From Paraburkholderia nodosa DSM 21604 (GTDB taxonomy: Bacteria > Pseudomonadota > Gammaproteobacteria > Burkholderiales > Burkholderiaceae): a stretch of DNA of 64,000 bases. Positions 28,170 through 39,281 of the stretch are shown piece by piece (the stretch's first letter is position 1; every line of letters begins with the position of its first letter). The position numbers were made by a program, and so were the translations under genes. A model generated the notes under the pieces. The model ran no database searches and was not told the DNA's origin. It saw only the letters and a program-made list of their open reading frames with translations. The stretch spans positions 124,001 to 188,000 of the forward strand of contig NZ_JAFA01000001.1 in assembly GCF_000519185.1 (NCBI RefSeq), written 5' to 3'.

Positions 28170-28277
28170 TGCGCGTTCGATAAGAAGCGGCGGGCGGCCT
28201 GGCCGTCACGCACGCACGTGTGCATGCGTCGCCACGGCACCGCATTGCGCCCCATTTCTGTTGAGAGGAGAAGCCTC

Positions 28278-28781
28278 ATGGTAGTCGCCGTGTACCCCGG
28301 TACCTTCGACCCGCTCACGCGCGGCCACGAAGATCTCGTGCGGCGCGCGTCGAGCATTTTCGACACGCTGGTAGTCGGCGTTGCGGACAGCCGCAACAAG
28401 AAGCCTTTCTTCTCGCTCGACGAGCGGCTCGAGATTGCCCACGAGGTGCTCGGCCACTATCCGAACGTGCAGGTCATGAGCTTCAAGGGGCTCCTGAAGG
28501 ACTTCGTGCGCACCAACAACGCACGCGTGATCGTGCGCGGCCTGCGCGCCGTATCGGACTTCGAGTACGAATTTCAGATGGCGGGCATGAACCGCTACCT
28601 GCTGCCCGACGTCGAGACGATGTTCATGACGCCGTCGGACCAGTATCAGTTCATTTCGGGCACGATCGTGCGTGAAATCGCCCAGTTGGGCGGCGATGTG
28701 AGCAAGTTCGTGTTTCCGTCCGTGGAAAAGCGCTTGCAGGACAAGGTCGCCTCAATGGGCGCCCCGGTTACGAAGGCGTGA
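28278..28781 (+). CDS. coaD: Pantetheine-phosphate adenylyltransferase
   Basis: Fourth step of coenzyme A synthesis, adenylating 4'-phosphopantetheine. 167 aa, the usual length. The nucleotidyltransferase motif [15 protein letters not shown], the loop [15 protein letters not shown] and [15 protein letters not shown] are intact. Strong ribosome site gagaggag. It lies between rsmD and a ferredoxin, as in many betaproteobacteria. Confidence 0.97.
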   Translation: MVVAVYPGTFDPLTRGHEDLVRRASSIFDTLVVGVADSRNKKPFFSLDERLEIAHEVLGHYPNVQVMSFKGLLKDFVRTNNARVIVRGLRAVSDFEYEFQMAGMNRYLLPDVETMFMTPSDQYQFISGTIVREIAQLGGDVSKFVFPSVEKRLQDKVASMGAPVTKA

Positions 28782-28816
28782 ACGCGAGGCGAAAGCAGCG
28801 TAAACTGTGGGGCTAA

Positions 28817-29122
<306 letters not shown>

Positions 29123-29138
29123 ATCGCGCAATCCTCCG

Positions 29139-29176
29139 GAAATAAAAAACGCGCCAACTGGCGCGTTTTTTATTTC
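29139..29176. terminator. Bidirectional terminator between ferredoxin gene and hisC
   Basis: Perfect 18-bp stem (gaaataaaaaacgcgcca with its complement), 2-nt loop, T run on both strands. Confidence 0.93.
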
Positions 29177-29190
29177 ATCTTGCCGTCTTC

Positions 29191-30258
29191 TTACGCGACG
29201 ATGGCCTTCAATGCATGGACGAGCGTGTCGCACTCGGCATCGGTGCCGATCGAGATGCGCAGATGCTGGTTCACGCGCGGCGCGTTGAAATGTCGCACGA
29301 AGATCTCTTTTTCGCGCAGTTTGGCCGCAATTGCCGCCGCACCGTGCTCGGGATGCCTCGCGAACACGAAATTCGCCGCCGAAGGCACCACTTGGAAGCC
29401 GAGCGCCGTGAGCGCGGCCGTCAGGCGCTCGCGGCTTGCGATCACGCGCGCGCTGGTGGTCCTGAGCCACTCGTCATCTTCGTAAGCGGCGGTCGCGGCG
29501 GCTTGCGCCAGGCGGTCGAGCGGGTATGAGTTGAAGCTGTCCTTTACACGGTTGAGCGCATCGATGAGATCGGGGTGACCGAACGCGAAGCCCACGCGCA
29601 TGCCCGCGAGCGAGCGCGATTTCGAAGTCGTGTGCACGACCAGCAGGTTCGGATAGCGGTCGATCAGCGCGATCGCCGATTCGGCGCCGAAATCCACATA
29701 CGCTTCGTCGATCACCACCACGGATTCCGTGTTCGCCGCGATGAGCCGCTCGATTTCCGCGAGCGGCAGCGCGTGACCCGTGGGCGCATTCGGATTCGGG
29801 AAGATCACGCCGCCATTGGGCTGGCGGTAATCGTCGACGCGAATCGTGAACTGCTCCGTGAGCGGCACCGTGCGGTACTCGACCTCGTAGAGCCGCGCGT
29901 AGGTCGGGTAGAAGCTGTAGGTAATGTCGGGAAAGAGGATCGGCTTGTCGTGCTTGAGCAGCGCCTGGAATGCGTGAGCGAGCACCTCGTCGGAGCCGTT
30001 GCCGACGAACACCTGCTCCGCGCGGATGCCGTGATGCGCGGCCACGGCGGCGCGCAGACGCTTCGCGACGGGGTCGGGATAGCGGCGCAGCGACTCGCCC
30101 GTCTCGCCCAGCTCGTGGCGGATCGCCTCGAGCACGCGCGGGGAGGGCGCATACGGATTCTCGTTGGTGTTGAGCTTGACCGGCTTCGCGAGCGCGGGCT
30201 GTTCGCCCGGCACGTAGGGCACGAGCCGGTTGACGATGTCACTCCAGTAACGACTCAA
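29191..30258 (-). CDS. hisC: Histidinol-phosphate aminotransferase
   Basis: 355 aa, PLP-dependent class I/II fold. Visible are [41 protein letters not shown] (substrate and PLP site), [11 protein letters not shown] and the PLP lysine in [16 protein letters not shown]. It converts imidazole acetol phosphate to histidinol phosphate. It lies outside a his operon, next to pth, so it may be a second HisC copy; the rest of the genome would decide. Confidence 0.94.
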   Translation of the reverse strand: MSRYWSDIVNRLVPYVPGEQPALAKPVKLNTNENPYAPSPRVLEAIRHELGETGESLRRYPDPVAKRLRAAVAAHHGIRAEQVFVGNGSDEVLAHAFQALLKHDKPILFPDITYSFYPTYARLYEVEYRTVPLTEQFTIRVDDYRQPNGGVIFPNPNAPTGHALPLAEIERLIAANTESVVVIDEAYVDFGAESAIALIDRYPNLLVVHTTSKSRSLAGMRVGFAFGHPDLIDALNRVKDSFNSYPLDRLAQAAATAAYEDDEWLRTTSARVIASRERLTAALTALGFQVVPSAANFVFARHPEHGAAAIAAKLREKEIFVRHFNAPRVNQHLRISIGTDAECDTLVHALKAIVA

Positions 30259-30273
30259 GACGCTCTCCTTGTT

Positions 30274-30876
30274 TCAACCATTGCGATGCAGCTGCATCAC
30301 CGCGCGTTCGGCCTCGCCCTTCAGGAACGTCGGCATCACGGCGAGCGCGCGTTCGATCGAGGCGTCGATCACCTCTTGCTCCTCGCGGCGCGGCGGCTTG
30401 AGCACGAAGTTCGCGACATCGGGCTTCGCGCCGGCGCGCGCGCCTTCGGGAATCAGGTCGCGCGGATGGCCGATGCCGATGCGCAAACGCCAGTACTGCT
30501 GCGTCGACAGATGCGCGGAGATGTCCTTCAGGCCGTTGTGACCGCCGCTGCCGCCGCCGAGCTTGAGCTTGACGGCGCCGGGCGGCAGATCGAGCTCGTC
30601 GTGCGCGACGAGGATCTCATCGGGCAGGATCTTGAAGAAGGCCGCGAGCGCGACGACCGATTGCCCCGAGCGGTTCATATAGGTCTGCGGTTCGAGCAGA
30701 TGCACTTCCTCGCCGTAGAGGCGCGCCTTCGCATAGTGGCCGTGGAAGCGCCGCTCGTCGCGCAGCGTCGTGCCGGCTTCGCGCGCGAGCTGGTCCACGA
30801 GCCAGAAGCCCGCGTTGTGGCGCGTCGCCGTGTATTCGGCGCCCGGATTGCCGAGCCCGACGATCAACCTGATCAT
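30274..30876 (-). CDS. pth: Peptidyl-tRNA hydrolase
   Basis: 200 aa. It recycles peptidyl-tRNA released from stalled ribosomes. The catalytic set is present: Asn and His in [19 protein letters not shown] (His about residue 20), MNRSGQSV, and the Asp in [22 protein letters not shown] follows. The gene lies between rplY and hisC, a common neighbourhood in this family of bacteria. Confidence 0.97.
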   Translation of the reverse strand: MIRLIVGLGNPGAEYTATRHNAGFWLVDQLAREAGTTLRDERRFHGHYAKARLYGEEVHLLEPQTYMNRSGQSVVALAAFFKILPDEILVAHDELDLPPGAVKLKLGGGSGGHNGLKDISAHLSTQQYWRLRIGIGHPRDLIPEGARAGAKPDVANFVLKPPRREEQEVIDASIERALAVMPTFLKGEAERAVMQLHRNG

Positions 30877-30934
30877 TGTGGTGTTCCGCCTGCGGAAATC
30901 GTTGAATTGACCCGCAAGTGTACGAAAAAGTGCG

Positions 30935-30967
30935 AAAAAAAACCCGCCGGGGCGAACCGCGGCGGGT
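30935..30967 (-). terminator. Rho-independent terminator after rplY
   Basis: On the minus strand acccgccg pairs with cggcgggt around a 10-nt loop and is followed by eight Ts. It separates rplY from pth. Confidence 0.85.
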
Positions 30968-31025
30968 CACGTCGTCCGTTTCAGGGAAACGGATCGAGAG
31001 GATCGGCTCATTGAGGCCGCTGCGC

Positions 31026-31634
31026 TTACTCCGCAGCCGGCGCTTCTTCGCCTTCAGCAGCCGCCTGGGCGCCAGCCGGCACGGGTGCCGACGCGATGAC
31101 CGGGTTTTCCGCTTCAACGTGCTGAACCAGCGTCACGCCTGCGGGCAGGGTGATGTCCTTGGCATGCAGCGATTGACCGGCTTCGATCGTCGCGAGGTCG
31201 ACTTCGAGGAATTCCGGCAGTTGGCCCGGCAGGCACTGGACTTCGATTTCAGCCAGAACGTGCGAGATGATCGCGCCACCCGTCTTCACAGCCGGGTTGG
31301 TTTCCTGGTTCATGAAGTGCAGGGGCACCTTCGTGTGGATCTTCTTGTTCGGATCCACGCGCTGGAAGTCCACGTGCAGCACGAGCTGACGGAACGGGTG
31401 GTATTGCACGTCGCGCAGCAGCACTTGCTGCGACTTGCCTGCCACTTCGAGCTCGAGGATCGACGAGTGGAAGGCTTCCTTCTTCAGGGCGTGCCACAGC
31501 GCATTGTGGTCGACTTCGACCAGTTGCGGCTCCGAACCGACACCGTACACGATGCCAGGGGTCTTGCCAGCATTGCGCAGGCGGCGGCTCGCACCCGTAC
31601 CTTGCAGGTTACGCTCGAAAGCGATGACTTTCAT
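31026..31634 (-). CDS. rplY: 50S ribosomal protein L25 (CTC family)
   Basis: 202 aa, the long CTC form with an N-terminal 5S rRNA-binding beta domain ([29 protein letters not shown]) and a C-terminal beta domain ending in an Ala/Glu-rich tail. The start at 31634 follows ggagaatcaa; the upstream frame is open but not conserved. It is next to prs and pth, the usual grouping, and ends at the terminator at 30935. Confidence 0.96.
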   Translation of the reverse strand: MKVIAFERNLQGTGASRRLRNAGKTPGIVYGVGSEPQLVEVDHNALWHALKKEAFHSSILELEVAGKSQQVLLRDVQYHPFRQLVLHVDFQRVDPNKKIHTKVPLHFMNQETNPAVKTGGAIISHVLAEIEVQCLPGQLPEFLEVDLATIEAGQSLHAKDITLPAGVTLVQHVEAENPVIASAPVPAGAQAAAEGEEAPAAE

Positions 31635-31803
31635 TTGATTCTCCATTGCACTGCCCGCGACCAGGCAGTAAAACGGGGCCTTTTCAGCAGAACGCCTACC
31701 TTTGGGCCCCCAGCGATGCAGCGCGAACCTTCGTCCGTTCGCGCCGATTACGTGCAAAAGCGCGGCGTTCTTGCGAACCCCGCGCCTTGCGCGTCAATAC
31801 TTG

Positions 31804-32760
31804 TCAGCTTTCCGCGAAGAGCGACATCACCGAGTCGCCGCGGCGGATACGCGAGAACGTTTCGGCGAGAAGGCCTGCGCTCGTGAGCGAACGGATCTTC
31901 GCGCACGAACGCGCTTCGGTGCCCAGCGGAATCGTGTCGGTCACGACGAGTTCGTCCAGAGCCGAAGCGGCGATACGCTCGCCTGCGCCACCCGAGAGAA
32001 CCGGGTGCGTGGCGTAAGCGAACACCTTCTTCGCGCCGCGTTCCTTCAGCACTTGCGCTGCCTTGCAGAGCGTGCCGGCGGTGTCGACCATGTCGTCCAT
32101 GATCACGCAGGTGCGGCCTTCGACTTCACCGATGATGTTCATCACTTCGGCGACGTTCGCCTTCGGACGACGCTTGTCGATGATGGCGAGATCGCAATTC
32201 AGTTGCTTGGCGAGCGCACGGGCGCGCACCACGCCGCCGACGTCCGGCGAAACGACCAGCAGGTTCTCGTGATTCTGCTTGCGCAGATCGCCGAGCAGCA
32301 CGGGCGTTGCATAGATGTTGTCGACGGGAATATCGAAGAAGCCCTGAATCTGGTCGGCGTGCAGATCCATCGTGATGATCCGCTCGACGCCGGCGATCTC
32401 CAGCATGTTCGCCACGACCTTCGCCGAGATGGCGACGCGCGCCGAACGGGGGCGGCGGTCTTGACGGGCATAGCCGAAGTAGGGGATAGCTGCGGTGATC
32501 CGGCCTGCGGATGCGCGCTTGAGCGCATCGACCATGATCATCAGTTCCATCAGGTTGTCGTTGGTCGGCGCGCAAGTCGACTGAAGGACGAAGACGTCCT
32601 TGCCGCGCACGTTTTCCTGGATTTCGACCTGGATCTCACCGTCGGAAAAGCGGCTAACCATAGCCTTGCCGAGGGGAATACCGAGGATCTTGACGACTTC
32701 CTGGGCAAGCGCGGGATTTGCGTTGCCAGTAAAAACCATCAGGCCGTCATGGCTGCTCAT
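31804..32760 (-). CDS. prs: Ribose-phosphate pyrophosphokinase
   Basis: Makes PRPP from ribose-5-P and ATP for nucleotide, His and Trp synthesis. 318 aa. It starts [19 protein letters not shown]; the ATG one codon earlier is an alternative. Features include [17 protein letters not shown], the PRPP loop region near [29 protein letters not shown], and the binding motif [14 protein letters not shown] tRNA-Gln gene lies directly upstream and may be co-transcribed. Confidence 0.97.
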   Translation of the reverse strand: MSSHDGLMVFTGNANPALAQEVVKILGIPLGKAMVSRFSDGEIQVEIQENVRGKDVFVLQSTCAPTNDNLMELMIMVDALKRASAGRITAAIPYFGYARQDRRPRSARVAISAKVVANMLEIAGVERIITMDLHADQIQGFFDIPVDNIYATPVLLGDLRKQNHENLLVVSPDVGGVVRARALAKQLNCDLAIIDKRRPKANVAEVMNIIGEVEGRTCVIMDDMVDTAGTLCKAAQVLKERGAKKVFAYATHPVLSGGAGERIAASALDELVVTDTIPLGTEARSCAKIRSLTSAGLLAETFSRIRRGDSVMSLFAES

Positions 32761-32850
32761 CATGCACCTGCTGCGGACTTTGAGGGGGCGAGAGGAACTA
32801 CTTAGGCGAACTGCCCTGGGTAACCCACAGAGCGAACTGCCTGGAAATTT

Positions 32851-32927
32851 TGGCAGGGGAGGAAGGACTCGAACCCTCGCATGCCGGAATCAAAATCCGG
32901 TGCCTTAACCAACTTGGCGACTCCCCT
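32851..32927 (-). tRNA. tRNA-Gln (anticodon TTG)
   Basis: A full cloverleaf on the minus strand: 7-bp acceptor aggggag/ctcccct, D arm gccaagttggttaaggc, anticodon stem ccgga/tccgg with loop ttttgat (TTG at positions 34-36, reads CAA), T loop with ggttcgagtcc, discriminator G and an encoded CCA. It sits between ispE and prs, as in many proteobacteria. Confidence 0.96.
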
Positions 32928-32977
32928 ACACTCGACTTTGAGCCTGACTGACCGGTAGGACGATCAACCACGCAAAA

Positions 32978-33880
32978 CTATGCCGCGAAAGCGAAGAGTG
33001 GATGCGTATTCAGACTCGAGGCTACCGCGCTTCTCCAGTCAGGTTGTTCCGCAAGCAGTCTGGCTCGTGCCGATTCTGCTTCGGACCGACTGGCGAATGC
33101 TGCAAAAACGCTGGCACCCGATCCGGTCATCCGCGCTGGTGCGATGCTGTTCGACACACTTTCAAACCATCGAAGCACCTGCGCTACTTCCGCGTATTTT
33201 CCTGCGACAACGGCTTGCATATCGTTATGACCGAAGCTGTCTGGCCATCCGTTTTGCGTTGCTTGCTGTGCAAGAAAGACTGCTATTGTGCGGGTCTTTG
33301 TGTCCCTTGTCAACGAGTTTTCCGAAAAAATCTCGGCAGTAGGAACATGAACCCGCGGCGTCACGACCAAAAAATGACGCGGGGGCAATTGTACAGCCTC
33401 GAGAGCTTCGCCAACACCCTCCGCGAACGCATTTTTTCCGAACACGAAGAAGGGCACGTCCGCGCCCAGCTTGAGTGCGAGCGCCTGCAATTCCTCGCGC
33501 TGCAGGTTGAGCTTCCAGAGACGGTTGAGCGCGAGCAGCGTCGTGGCTGCGTCGGAGCTGCCGCCGCCGAGACCCGCGCCCATCGGCAGACGCTTTTCGA
33601 TATCGATCTCGACACCCTCGCCCGTACCCGTGTGCTCCTTGAGCAGCGTCGCGGCGCGCACGGTGAGGTCGTGCTCGGCAGGTACGCCTTCCACTTCCAC
33701 GGTACGCGTGATGCGGCCGTCGTGCCGGCGCGTGAAATGCAGCGTGTCGCCCCAGTCGAGCAACTGGAACACGGTCTGCAGATCGTGATAGCCATTGGGA
33801 CGGCGGCCCGTGATGTGCAGGAAGAGATTGAGTTTCGCGGGCGCGAGGCAGTCGCGCAGCGAGTCCTGGGTTTCGATCAT
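32978..33880 (-). CDS. ispE: 4-diphosphocytidyl-2-C-methyl-D-erythritol kinase
   Basis: GHMP kinase of the MEP isoprenoid pathway, 300 aa. It shows [20 protein letters not shown], the ATP-binding [15 protein letters not shown], and the C-terminal [12 protein letters not shown] loop. The start MIETQDSL at 33880 gives the family length. The gene follows lolB on the same strand and precedes the tRNA-Gln and prs. Confidence 0.96.
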   Translation of the reverse strand: MIETQDSLRDCLAPAKLNLFLHITGRRPNGYHDLQTVFQLLDWGDTLHFTRRHDGRITRTVEVEGVPAEHDLTVRAATLLKEHTGTGEGVEIDIEKRLPMGAGLGGGSSDAATTLLALNRLWKLNLQREELQALALKLGADVPFFVFGKNAFAEGVGEALEAVQLPPRHFLVVTPRVHVPTAEIFSENSLTRDTKTRTIAVFLAQQATQNGWPDSFGHNDMQAVVAGKYAEVAQVLRWFESVSNSIAPARMTGSGASVFAAFASRSEAESARARLLAEQPDWRSAVASSLNTHPLFAFAA

Positions 33881-33960
33881 GATGCTCTTGGGGCGATGCC
33901 TGGATCCTGGCCGGCGCATGCCGGCCAGATATTGCTGATGAGAGACGGTAACCGGCGCGC

Positions 33961-34623
33961 TTACTGGTCGAGCACGAGCTTGATCTGGAGCGGCGGGACT
34001 TCGCGCGTGAGATTGACGCGCTTCACGCCAGTGGCCGGCGCGTCCGCGTAGGCGACGTAATCGACGGTCCAGCCGTCCTGCTCGATCTGCGAAAGCCGCT
34101 GCGGATTTTGCGGGTCGGGCGTGGTGCGCGCGTGCGATGTGGGCGCGACCGAAGGCTGCAGCCAGTAACGCAGCCCTTCCACGGGCAGTGCGAAGCCGAG
34201 CGCCTGCTGCATGAGCGTACTCACGTTGTCGGCCGTGAGCGGCTGGCGGTTAGGCAGTTCCAGCGTGGCTTGCGACGGCGCGGACGTGACGAGCGCGAGC
34301 GTTTGGCCGAGTGGATTGAGCAGTTGCAGCGTCACCGTCGAATCGGTCTCGTGCCAGTCGAAGTTGCCGTACGCGTTGCGCTGCTGGCCGTTCTGGTCGA
34401 CGTACTGCACGGCGAAGCGGCCATGATAGGCGCGGTTCGTCTGCGTAGAGAGCGAGGTCGTGGCGTTCGAGGTGGACGGCTGGCGCGGCGGCTGTTGCGT
34501 CGCGCAGCCCGTGAGCACGAGGAGCGCAGCCGCCGCTGCGCCGAGCGACGCGCGCCGTACGAGGCGGGCGGCGCGCGCAACGGGGAGGGCCTTGGGGGAG
34601 ATCGAAGTGAAAAAATCTGCCAT
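33961..34623 (-). CDS. lolB: Outer membrane lipoprotein insertion protein LolB
   Basis: 220 aa. The signal peptide ends in the lipobox LVLTGC (Cys about residue 40). The mature part follows the LolB beta-barrel-like half with [35 protein letters not shown] and [10 protein letters not shown]. It accepts lipoproteins from LolA and inserts them into the outer membrane. Its ATG shares one base with the stop of the upstream TPR gene, so translation is coupled. Confidence 0.93.
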   Translation of the reverse strand: MADFFTSISPKALPVARAARLVRRASLGAAAAALLVLTGCATQQPPRQPSTSNATTSLSTQTNRAYHGRFAVQYVDQNGQQRNAYGNFDWHETDSTVTLQLLNPLGQTLALVTSAPSQATLELPNRQPLTADNVSTLMQQALGFALPVEGLRYWLQPSVAPTSHARTTPDPQNPQRLSQIEQDGWTVDYVAYADAPATGVKRVNLTREVPPLQIKLVLDQ

Positions 34624-36458
34624 CAGAGATCGTTGACCTGGAGGCGCTTGAGCGTCCTCAGGAGCGTGTCGTTGTCGGGTTCGAGCTTGCGGGCCTCGCG
34701 CCAGGCAGCGCGGGCGCCGTCCTGGTCGCCGTTTTTCCAGAGCACTTCGCCGAGGTGCGCGCCAATTTCCGCGTTCGGCTGGAGGCTGTAGGCTTTGCGC
34801 AAGAGCTTGATCGCGTCGGCGTTGTCGCCCAGGCGGAATTTCACCCAGCCCACGCTGTCCATGATGAACGCGTCGTCCGGTGCGAGCGCCGAGGCTTTTT
34901 CCACCAGTTTGTCAGCTTCCTGCAGGCGCTGGTTGCGGTCCGCGAGCGAGTATCCGAGCGCGTTGTAGGCCTGCGGATTGTCGGGCTGCGTCTTGATCAG
35001 CTTGCGCAGCTGCGCTTCCATGACGTCGTAGTGGCCGGTCTTTTCCGCGGCCATCGCGTAGTCATAGGTGAGGTCCGGGTCGTCCGGGAAGTCGGCGGTC
35101 GCCTTCGCGAGCCGTGCCTCGGCTTCCGGGTAGCGCTTCGCGTCGAACAGGATCGCGGCATCGGTGCGCGCGATCAGCGCCTGGTCGCGCGGATCGTCGG
35201 CCTGAATGCTCGCGAGCTGACGGCGCGCGTCGTCGGTCTTGCCTTCCTTGTCCAGGATCTGCGCGCGCGTGATCTGGGCCGGCACGTACTGCTGGCTGCT
35301 GGGCTGGATCTTGTCGAGCCACTTCTGCGCGCCGGCGTCGTCCTTCTGCTCGACCGACAGTTGCGCGAGGTAGATATAGGCCTGACCGGGGTCGGCGGCC
35401 GGATTCTTCTCGGCAAGTTGCGCGTATTGCGTCAAATACTTCTGCGCAGCGTCGAACTTCTTCTGCTGCACGCTGATGAGCGCGAGCGCCATGAGCGGCA
35501 TCAGGTCGGTCGCGTTGTCCTTGTGCAGAATCTCGAACTGCTTCTGCGCGTCATCGAGGCGGTCGGCAGCGAGATAGGTCTGTGCAAGTGCAAGACGGCC
35601 TTCACGCGACTTCGGGTTCTGCTGGACGTACTTTTCGATCGACGCAATGCCTTCGGCGCGCTCCTCCGGGCCCATCTGCGCGAGCATCAGCGCGGCGGGA
35701 AGGTAGTCGGGCTTGAGCGCGAGCGCCTGCTCGAACGACTTGCGCGCGCCGGGCGCATCGTCGGCGAGCAGTTGCTGGCGTCCGATCGCGAGCTGTGCTT
35801 CGGGACGGTTCATGTCGTCCTTGAGCAGCGCTTTGAGCACATTCAGGCCGCCCACGCGATTGGGGCCGCGCGAAAGCAGAAGCTGCAGCGAGAGGATGGC
35901 CTGGCCGCGGCTGTCGGCCGGTACTTTCGCCAGTTCGCGCGCGAGCAGCGGCTGGGCGTCGTCGGGCTTGCCGGCAAGCACGAGCAGCGAAGCGTCGAGT
36001 TGCGCCGCGCGCTCGGAATCGGGCGCGTACTGCTGCCAGAGCTGGACCGCGGTCAGGGCGTCGGACGGGCTTTGCGCCGCGAGCGCGATTTCGGTCCCGC
36101 GCTGCGCCATGCGCGGGTCGTGCGTGTCGCGCGCGAGCGCGAGATACGTTTGAAAGGCCGGTGCAGGCTGGTCGCGCTGCAGCGCGATTTCCGCAGCGAG
36201 CACCTGGAAGACGATCTGGCTCGACAGCGGAACGCCCGGCAGATCCTTCTTCTCGTCGGGCGAGGCGGGGCCGAAAGCGTCCGGCATAGTGACGGAAGTG
36301 TCGTCCGTGTCGGGGGACGGATCCTGCGCATACGCGTTCGACGTGGTCAGCGCCCAGGCGGCGAGAACCGCGGCGCCAACGAGGCGACGCGCGAAGGCGG
36401 CAGGCACGCGGGGCGTCGCGGGACGCTTCGCGAACAGCTTAACGAAAGACAGTTCCAT
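34623..36458 (-). CDS. Periplasmic tetratricopeptide repeat protein
   Basis: 611 aa. The signal peptide is about residues 15-45, ending SNAYA-QD. Many TPR-like helical repeats run from about residue 75 to the end (for example YAPDSERAAQLDASLLVLAG, AYNALGYSLADRNQRLQEA, AEIGAHLGEVLWKNGDQDGA). The family is widespread beside lolB in betaproteobacteria, and the overlap with lolB suggests a role in envelope biogenesis. Its partner is unknown. The start at 36458 puts the signal peptide correctly. Confidence 0.88.
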   Translation of the reverse strand: MELSFVKLFAKRPATPRVPAAFARRLVGAAVLAAWALTTSNAYAQDPSPDTDDTSVTMPDAFGPASPDEKKDLPGVPLSSQIVFQVLAAEIALQRDQPAPAFQTYLALARDTHDPRMAQRGTEIALAAQSPSDALTAVQLWQQYAPDSERAAQLDASLLVLAGKPDDAQPLLARELAKVPADSRGQAILSLQLLLSRGPNRVGGLNVLKALLKDDMNRPEAQLAIGRQQLLADDAPGARKSFEQALALKPDYLPAALMLAQMGPEERAEGIASIEKYVQQNPKSREGRLALAQTYLAADRLDDAQKQFEILHKDNATDLMPLMALALISVQQKKFDAAQKYLTQYAQLAEKNPAADPGQAYIYLAQLSVEQKDDAGAQKWLDKIQPSSQQYVPAQITRAQILDKEGKTDDARRQLASIQADDPRDQALIARTDAAILFDAKRYPEAEARLAKATADFPDDPDLTYDYAMAAEKTGHYDVMEAQLRKLIKTQPDNPQAYNALGYSLADRNQRLQEADKLVEKASALAPDDAFIMDSVGWVKFRLGDNADAIKLLRKAYSLQPNAEIGAHLGEVLWKNGDQDGARAAWREARKLEPDNDTLLRTLKRLQVNDL

Positions 36459-36580
36459 GGAATTCCGTCGAATGTTTCGGTCGATTGTAACGCGCTGGCT
36501 ACAATACGCGCACAACGCGCACACACGTTTATGCAAGTTGCAGACCAACCCGGACCAGCATCCGAATCAGGCCGCAAGAC

Positions 36581-37411
36581 ATGCCAGAGTTGCCAGAAGT
36601 TGAGGTTACCCGAAGGGGGATCGAACCGTGGGTCGCGGGCCGCCGCGTCGAGCGTGTGGAGGTGCGCAACCCCGCATTGCGCTGGCCCGTGCCGGCCACG
36701 CTCGCCCGAACGCTGCGCGGCCGCACGATACGTTCGGTCGGGCGGCGCGGCAAATATCTGCTGTTCGAGGTCGACGAGGGCTGGTTCATCGTGCATCTCG
36801 GCATGACCGGTACACTGCGCGTGCTGCGCAATCTGCCGAAGCCGCCCGCCGCGGAGAAGCACGATCACGTCGACTGGTTCTTCGACGACTTCACGCTGCG
36901 CTTTCGCGACCCGCGCCGTTTCGGCGCCGTGCTCTGGCACCCGCGCGAGGCCGGCGACGTGCTCGGCCATCCGCTGCTGGCGGGGCTCGGCATCGAGCCG
37001 TTCGCGCCGGCCTTCGACGGCGCGCTGCTCTTTCGCGAGACCCGCGGCCGCAAGGTCGCCGTCAAGCAGGCGCTGCTCGCGGGCGATATCGTGGTGGGCG
37101 TTGGCAATATCTACGCGTCGGAAAGCTTGTTCCGCGCCGGCATCCGGCCGACCACCCCGGCGGGCCGCGTTTCGCTGGCGCGTTACGAACTGCTCGCGGA
37201 CGCCGTGCGCGCCGTGCTCGCCTCGGCCATCGAGAAGGGCGGCAGCACGCTGCGCGACTTCGTCGGCAGCAATGGCGAAAGCGGCTATTTCCAGCTCGAA
37301 TACTTCGTTTATGACCGCGCCGGCCAACCCTGCCGCGTGTGCGGCACGCCGATCAAACAGATCGTGCAGGGCCAGCGTTCCACCTATTTCTGTCCGCGCT
37401 GCCAGCGCTGA
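36581..37411 (+). CDS. mutM: Formamidopyrimidine-DNA glycosylase
   Basis: Removes 8-oxoguanine from DNA and nicks the strand. 276 aa. The catalytic Pro2-Glu3 are present in [16 protein letters not shown], with [19 protein letters not shown], the H2TH segment [15 protein letters not shown], and a C-terminal zinc finger (CRVCG and CPRC). mutY follows after 15 bp, an operon of two enzymes of the same GO repair system. Confidence 0.97.
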   Translation: MPELPEVEVTRRGIEPWVAGRRVERVEVRNPALRWPVPATLARTLRGRTIRSVGRRGKYLLFEVDEGWFIVHLGMTGTLRVLRNLPKPPAAEKHDHVDWFFDDFTLRFRDPRRFGAVLWHPREAGDVLGHPLLAGLGIEPFAPAFDGALLFRETRGRKVAVKQALLAGDIVVGVGNIYASESLFRAGIRPTTPAGRVSLARYELLADAVRAVLASAIEKGGSTLRDFVGSNGESGYFQLEYFVYDRAGQPCRVCGTPIKQIVQGQRSTYFCPRCQR

Positions 37412-37426
37412 GCGACTAGCTTTTTC

Positions 37427-38560
37427 ATGTACCGAACGTCCTCCACTTCCGCGCCGCTACCGGCTGGCGCCTATCCCGCTGAACTCCTTACCGGTTTCGC
37501 GCCGCGCCTGATCGCCTGGCAGCGCGAGCATGGCCGTCACGACCTGCCTTGGCAGAACACGCGCGACCCGTACCGTATCTGGCTCTCGGAAATCATGCTG
37601 CAGCAGACCCAGGTCTCGACCGTGATTCCGTACTACACGCGTTTTCTCGAGCGCTTTCCCACGGTCGAAGCGCTCGCCGCCGCGCCCGACGACGACGTGA
37701 TGGCGCTCTGGGCCGGCCTCGGCTATTACTCGCGCGCGCGCAATCTGCACCGCTGCGCGCAGGTCGTGGCCGATACCCACGGCGGCAAGTTTCCTTCGAC
37801 GGTCGAGGCGCTCGCTGAGCTGCCCGGCATCGGCCGTTCGACGGCGGCGGCGATCGCGTCGTTCGCGTTCGGCGCGCGCGAGACGATCCTGGACGGCAAC
37901 GTGAAGCGCGTGCTCGCGCGCGTGTTCGGCGTGGAAGGCTTTCCTGGCGAAAAGCGCGTGGAGAACGCGATGTGGACGCTCGCCGAAACGCTCGTGCCGG
38001 GTCCCGAAGCGAGCGACGCCGACGTGAGCGCGTACACGCAGGGCTTGATGGATTTTGGCGCGACGCTTTGCGGGCGCGGCAAGCCCGACTGCGCGCGCTG
38101 CCCGTTCGCTGACGACTGCGTGGCGAAGACGACGGGACGTCAGCGCGAACTGCCCGCCGCGCGCCCGAAGAAGGCCGTGCCCACGCGGCGTACGTGGATG
38201 CTCGTGCTGCTCGACGGCGACGCGGTCATGCTGGAGAAGCGCCCGCCATCGGGTATCTGGGGCGGATTATGGAGCTTGCCCGAAGCCGCGGACGAACCCG
38301 CGCTCGCCGAGCGCGCGCGAGACTTCGGCGTGACGCCGGAGGGCGCGGCGTCGAGCTCCGCGCTCATGCCGCTCACGCATACGTTCACGCATTTCAAGCT
38401 AGACATCGAGCCGCGCGTGATCGAACTCAGGCACGATGCCGCGCCGCTCGAAGCCAACGATGGACAGACCGCATGGGTGTCGCTCGGCAATATCGACGCG
38501 TATGGCCTGCCCGCGCCAGTGCGCAAGCTGCTCGACGGTTTGCGTGGACCGCTGATCTGA
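37427..38560 (+). CDS. mutY: Adenine DNA glycosylase
   Basis: Removes adenine mispaired with 8-oxoguanine. 377 aa. Catalytic Glu in LSEIMLQQTQVSTVI, helix-hairpin-helix LPGIGRSTAAAIASFAFG, catalytic Asp in ILDGNVKRVLARVFG, and the four-Cys iron-sulfur loop CGRGKPDCARCPFADDC. The C-terminal half (about residues 255-375) is the NUDIX-like 8-oxoG recognition domain. It directly follows mutM. Confidence 0.97.
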   Translation: MYRTSSTSAPLPAGAYPAELLTGFAPRLIAWQREHGRHDLPWQNTRDPYRIWLSEIMLQQTQVSTVIPYYTRFLERFPTVEALAAAPDDDVMALWAGLGYYSRARNLHRCAQVVADTHGGKFPSTVEALAELPGIGRSTAAAIASFAFGARETILDGNVKRVLARVFGVEGFPGEKRVENAMWTLAETLVPGPEASDADVSAYTQGLMDFGATLCGRGKPDCARCPFADDCVAKTTGRQRELPAARPKKAVPTRRTWMLVLLDGDAVMLEKRPPSGIWGGLWSLPEAADEPALAERARDFGVTPEGAASSSALMPLTHTFTHFKLDIEPRVIELRHDAAPLEANDGQTAWVSLGNIDAYGLPAPVRKLLDGLRGPLI

Positions 38561-38600
38561 GTCAGCGAGCAAGCGACATCAACGCAGCATCAACGCCGCC

Positions 38601-39239
38601 TCAAAGCAATTGATGCTGCTGCATGTAGTGATGCACGATTTCGATACGCGCGCCCGCGTCGTTCAACTCCATGAGCTTCTGACGCGCGCGCAGCGCGATC
38701 GGCAGCACCTCGGCCAGACGGTTCGATACCCACGAGGGATCGTCGAAGCGGAACGGCTCCGCAAACGGCAGGCTCGCGGGGTCGCGCTCGCGGATCGTCG
38801 CGATGATGCGCTCGAGGACTTCCGCACACGCGCCGAATTGCGCGAGCTGATTGCCGCCTTCCAGCGGAATATCTTCGGGGATCAGTTCGGCCATGCCCAC
38901 GAGCAGGCCGTCGGCTTCCACGCGATGCGAGAGCAGATGAAAGCGCTGGGTGCCGTGAGCCTGGATGTGCAGCATGCCGACGGTCTCGACATCGCATTGC
39001 TCGATGAGCGCGAGGCAGCCGACGGGCTCGGGCACGGCAGTGGTCTCGTCGGGCTGCGCGACTTCCGCGCCGCTTTTGAGCAGACACACGCCGAACGGCG
39101 TGTGCTCGCGCAGGCACTCGCTCGCCATGTCCAGGTATCGCGCTTCGAAGATCTTGAGCGGCAGCAGGCCGCCGGGGAACAGTACCGTATGCAGCGGGAA
39201 CAACGGCAAATCGGCAAGCACGGCAGGAGACGAGGGCAT
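38601..39239 (-). CDS. LON peptidase N-terminal (substrate-binding) domain protein
   Basis: 212 aa consisting of the Lon N-terminal domain without AAA or protease parts: LPLFPLHTVLFPGGLLPLKI, IFEARYLDMASECL, FGVCLLKSGAEV, and a helical C-terminal half. Stand-alone LAN-domain proteins of this size are common in proteobacteria; their role is not established. It lies downstream of rapZ with a 42-bp gap and may be the last gene of that transcript. Confidence 0.9.
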   Translation of the reverse strand: MPSSPAVLADLPLFPLHTVLFPGGLLPLKIFEARYLDMASECLREHTPFGVCLLKSGAEVAQPDETTAVPEPVGCLALIEQCDVETVGMLHIQAHGTQRFHLLSHRVEADGLLVGMAELIPEDIPLEGGNQLAQFGACAEVLERIIATIRERDPASLPFAEPFRFDDPSWVSNRLAEVLPIALRARQKLMELNDAGARIEIVHHYMQQHQLL

Positions 39240-39281
39240 GGCGCAACGCTTTCGGTTAAGGGCCGCGCGATGCGCAGCCGG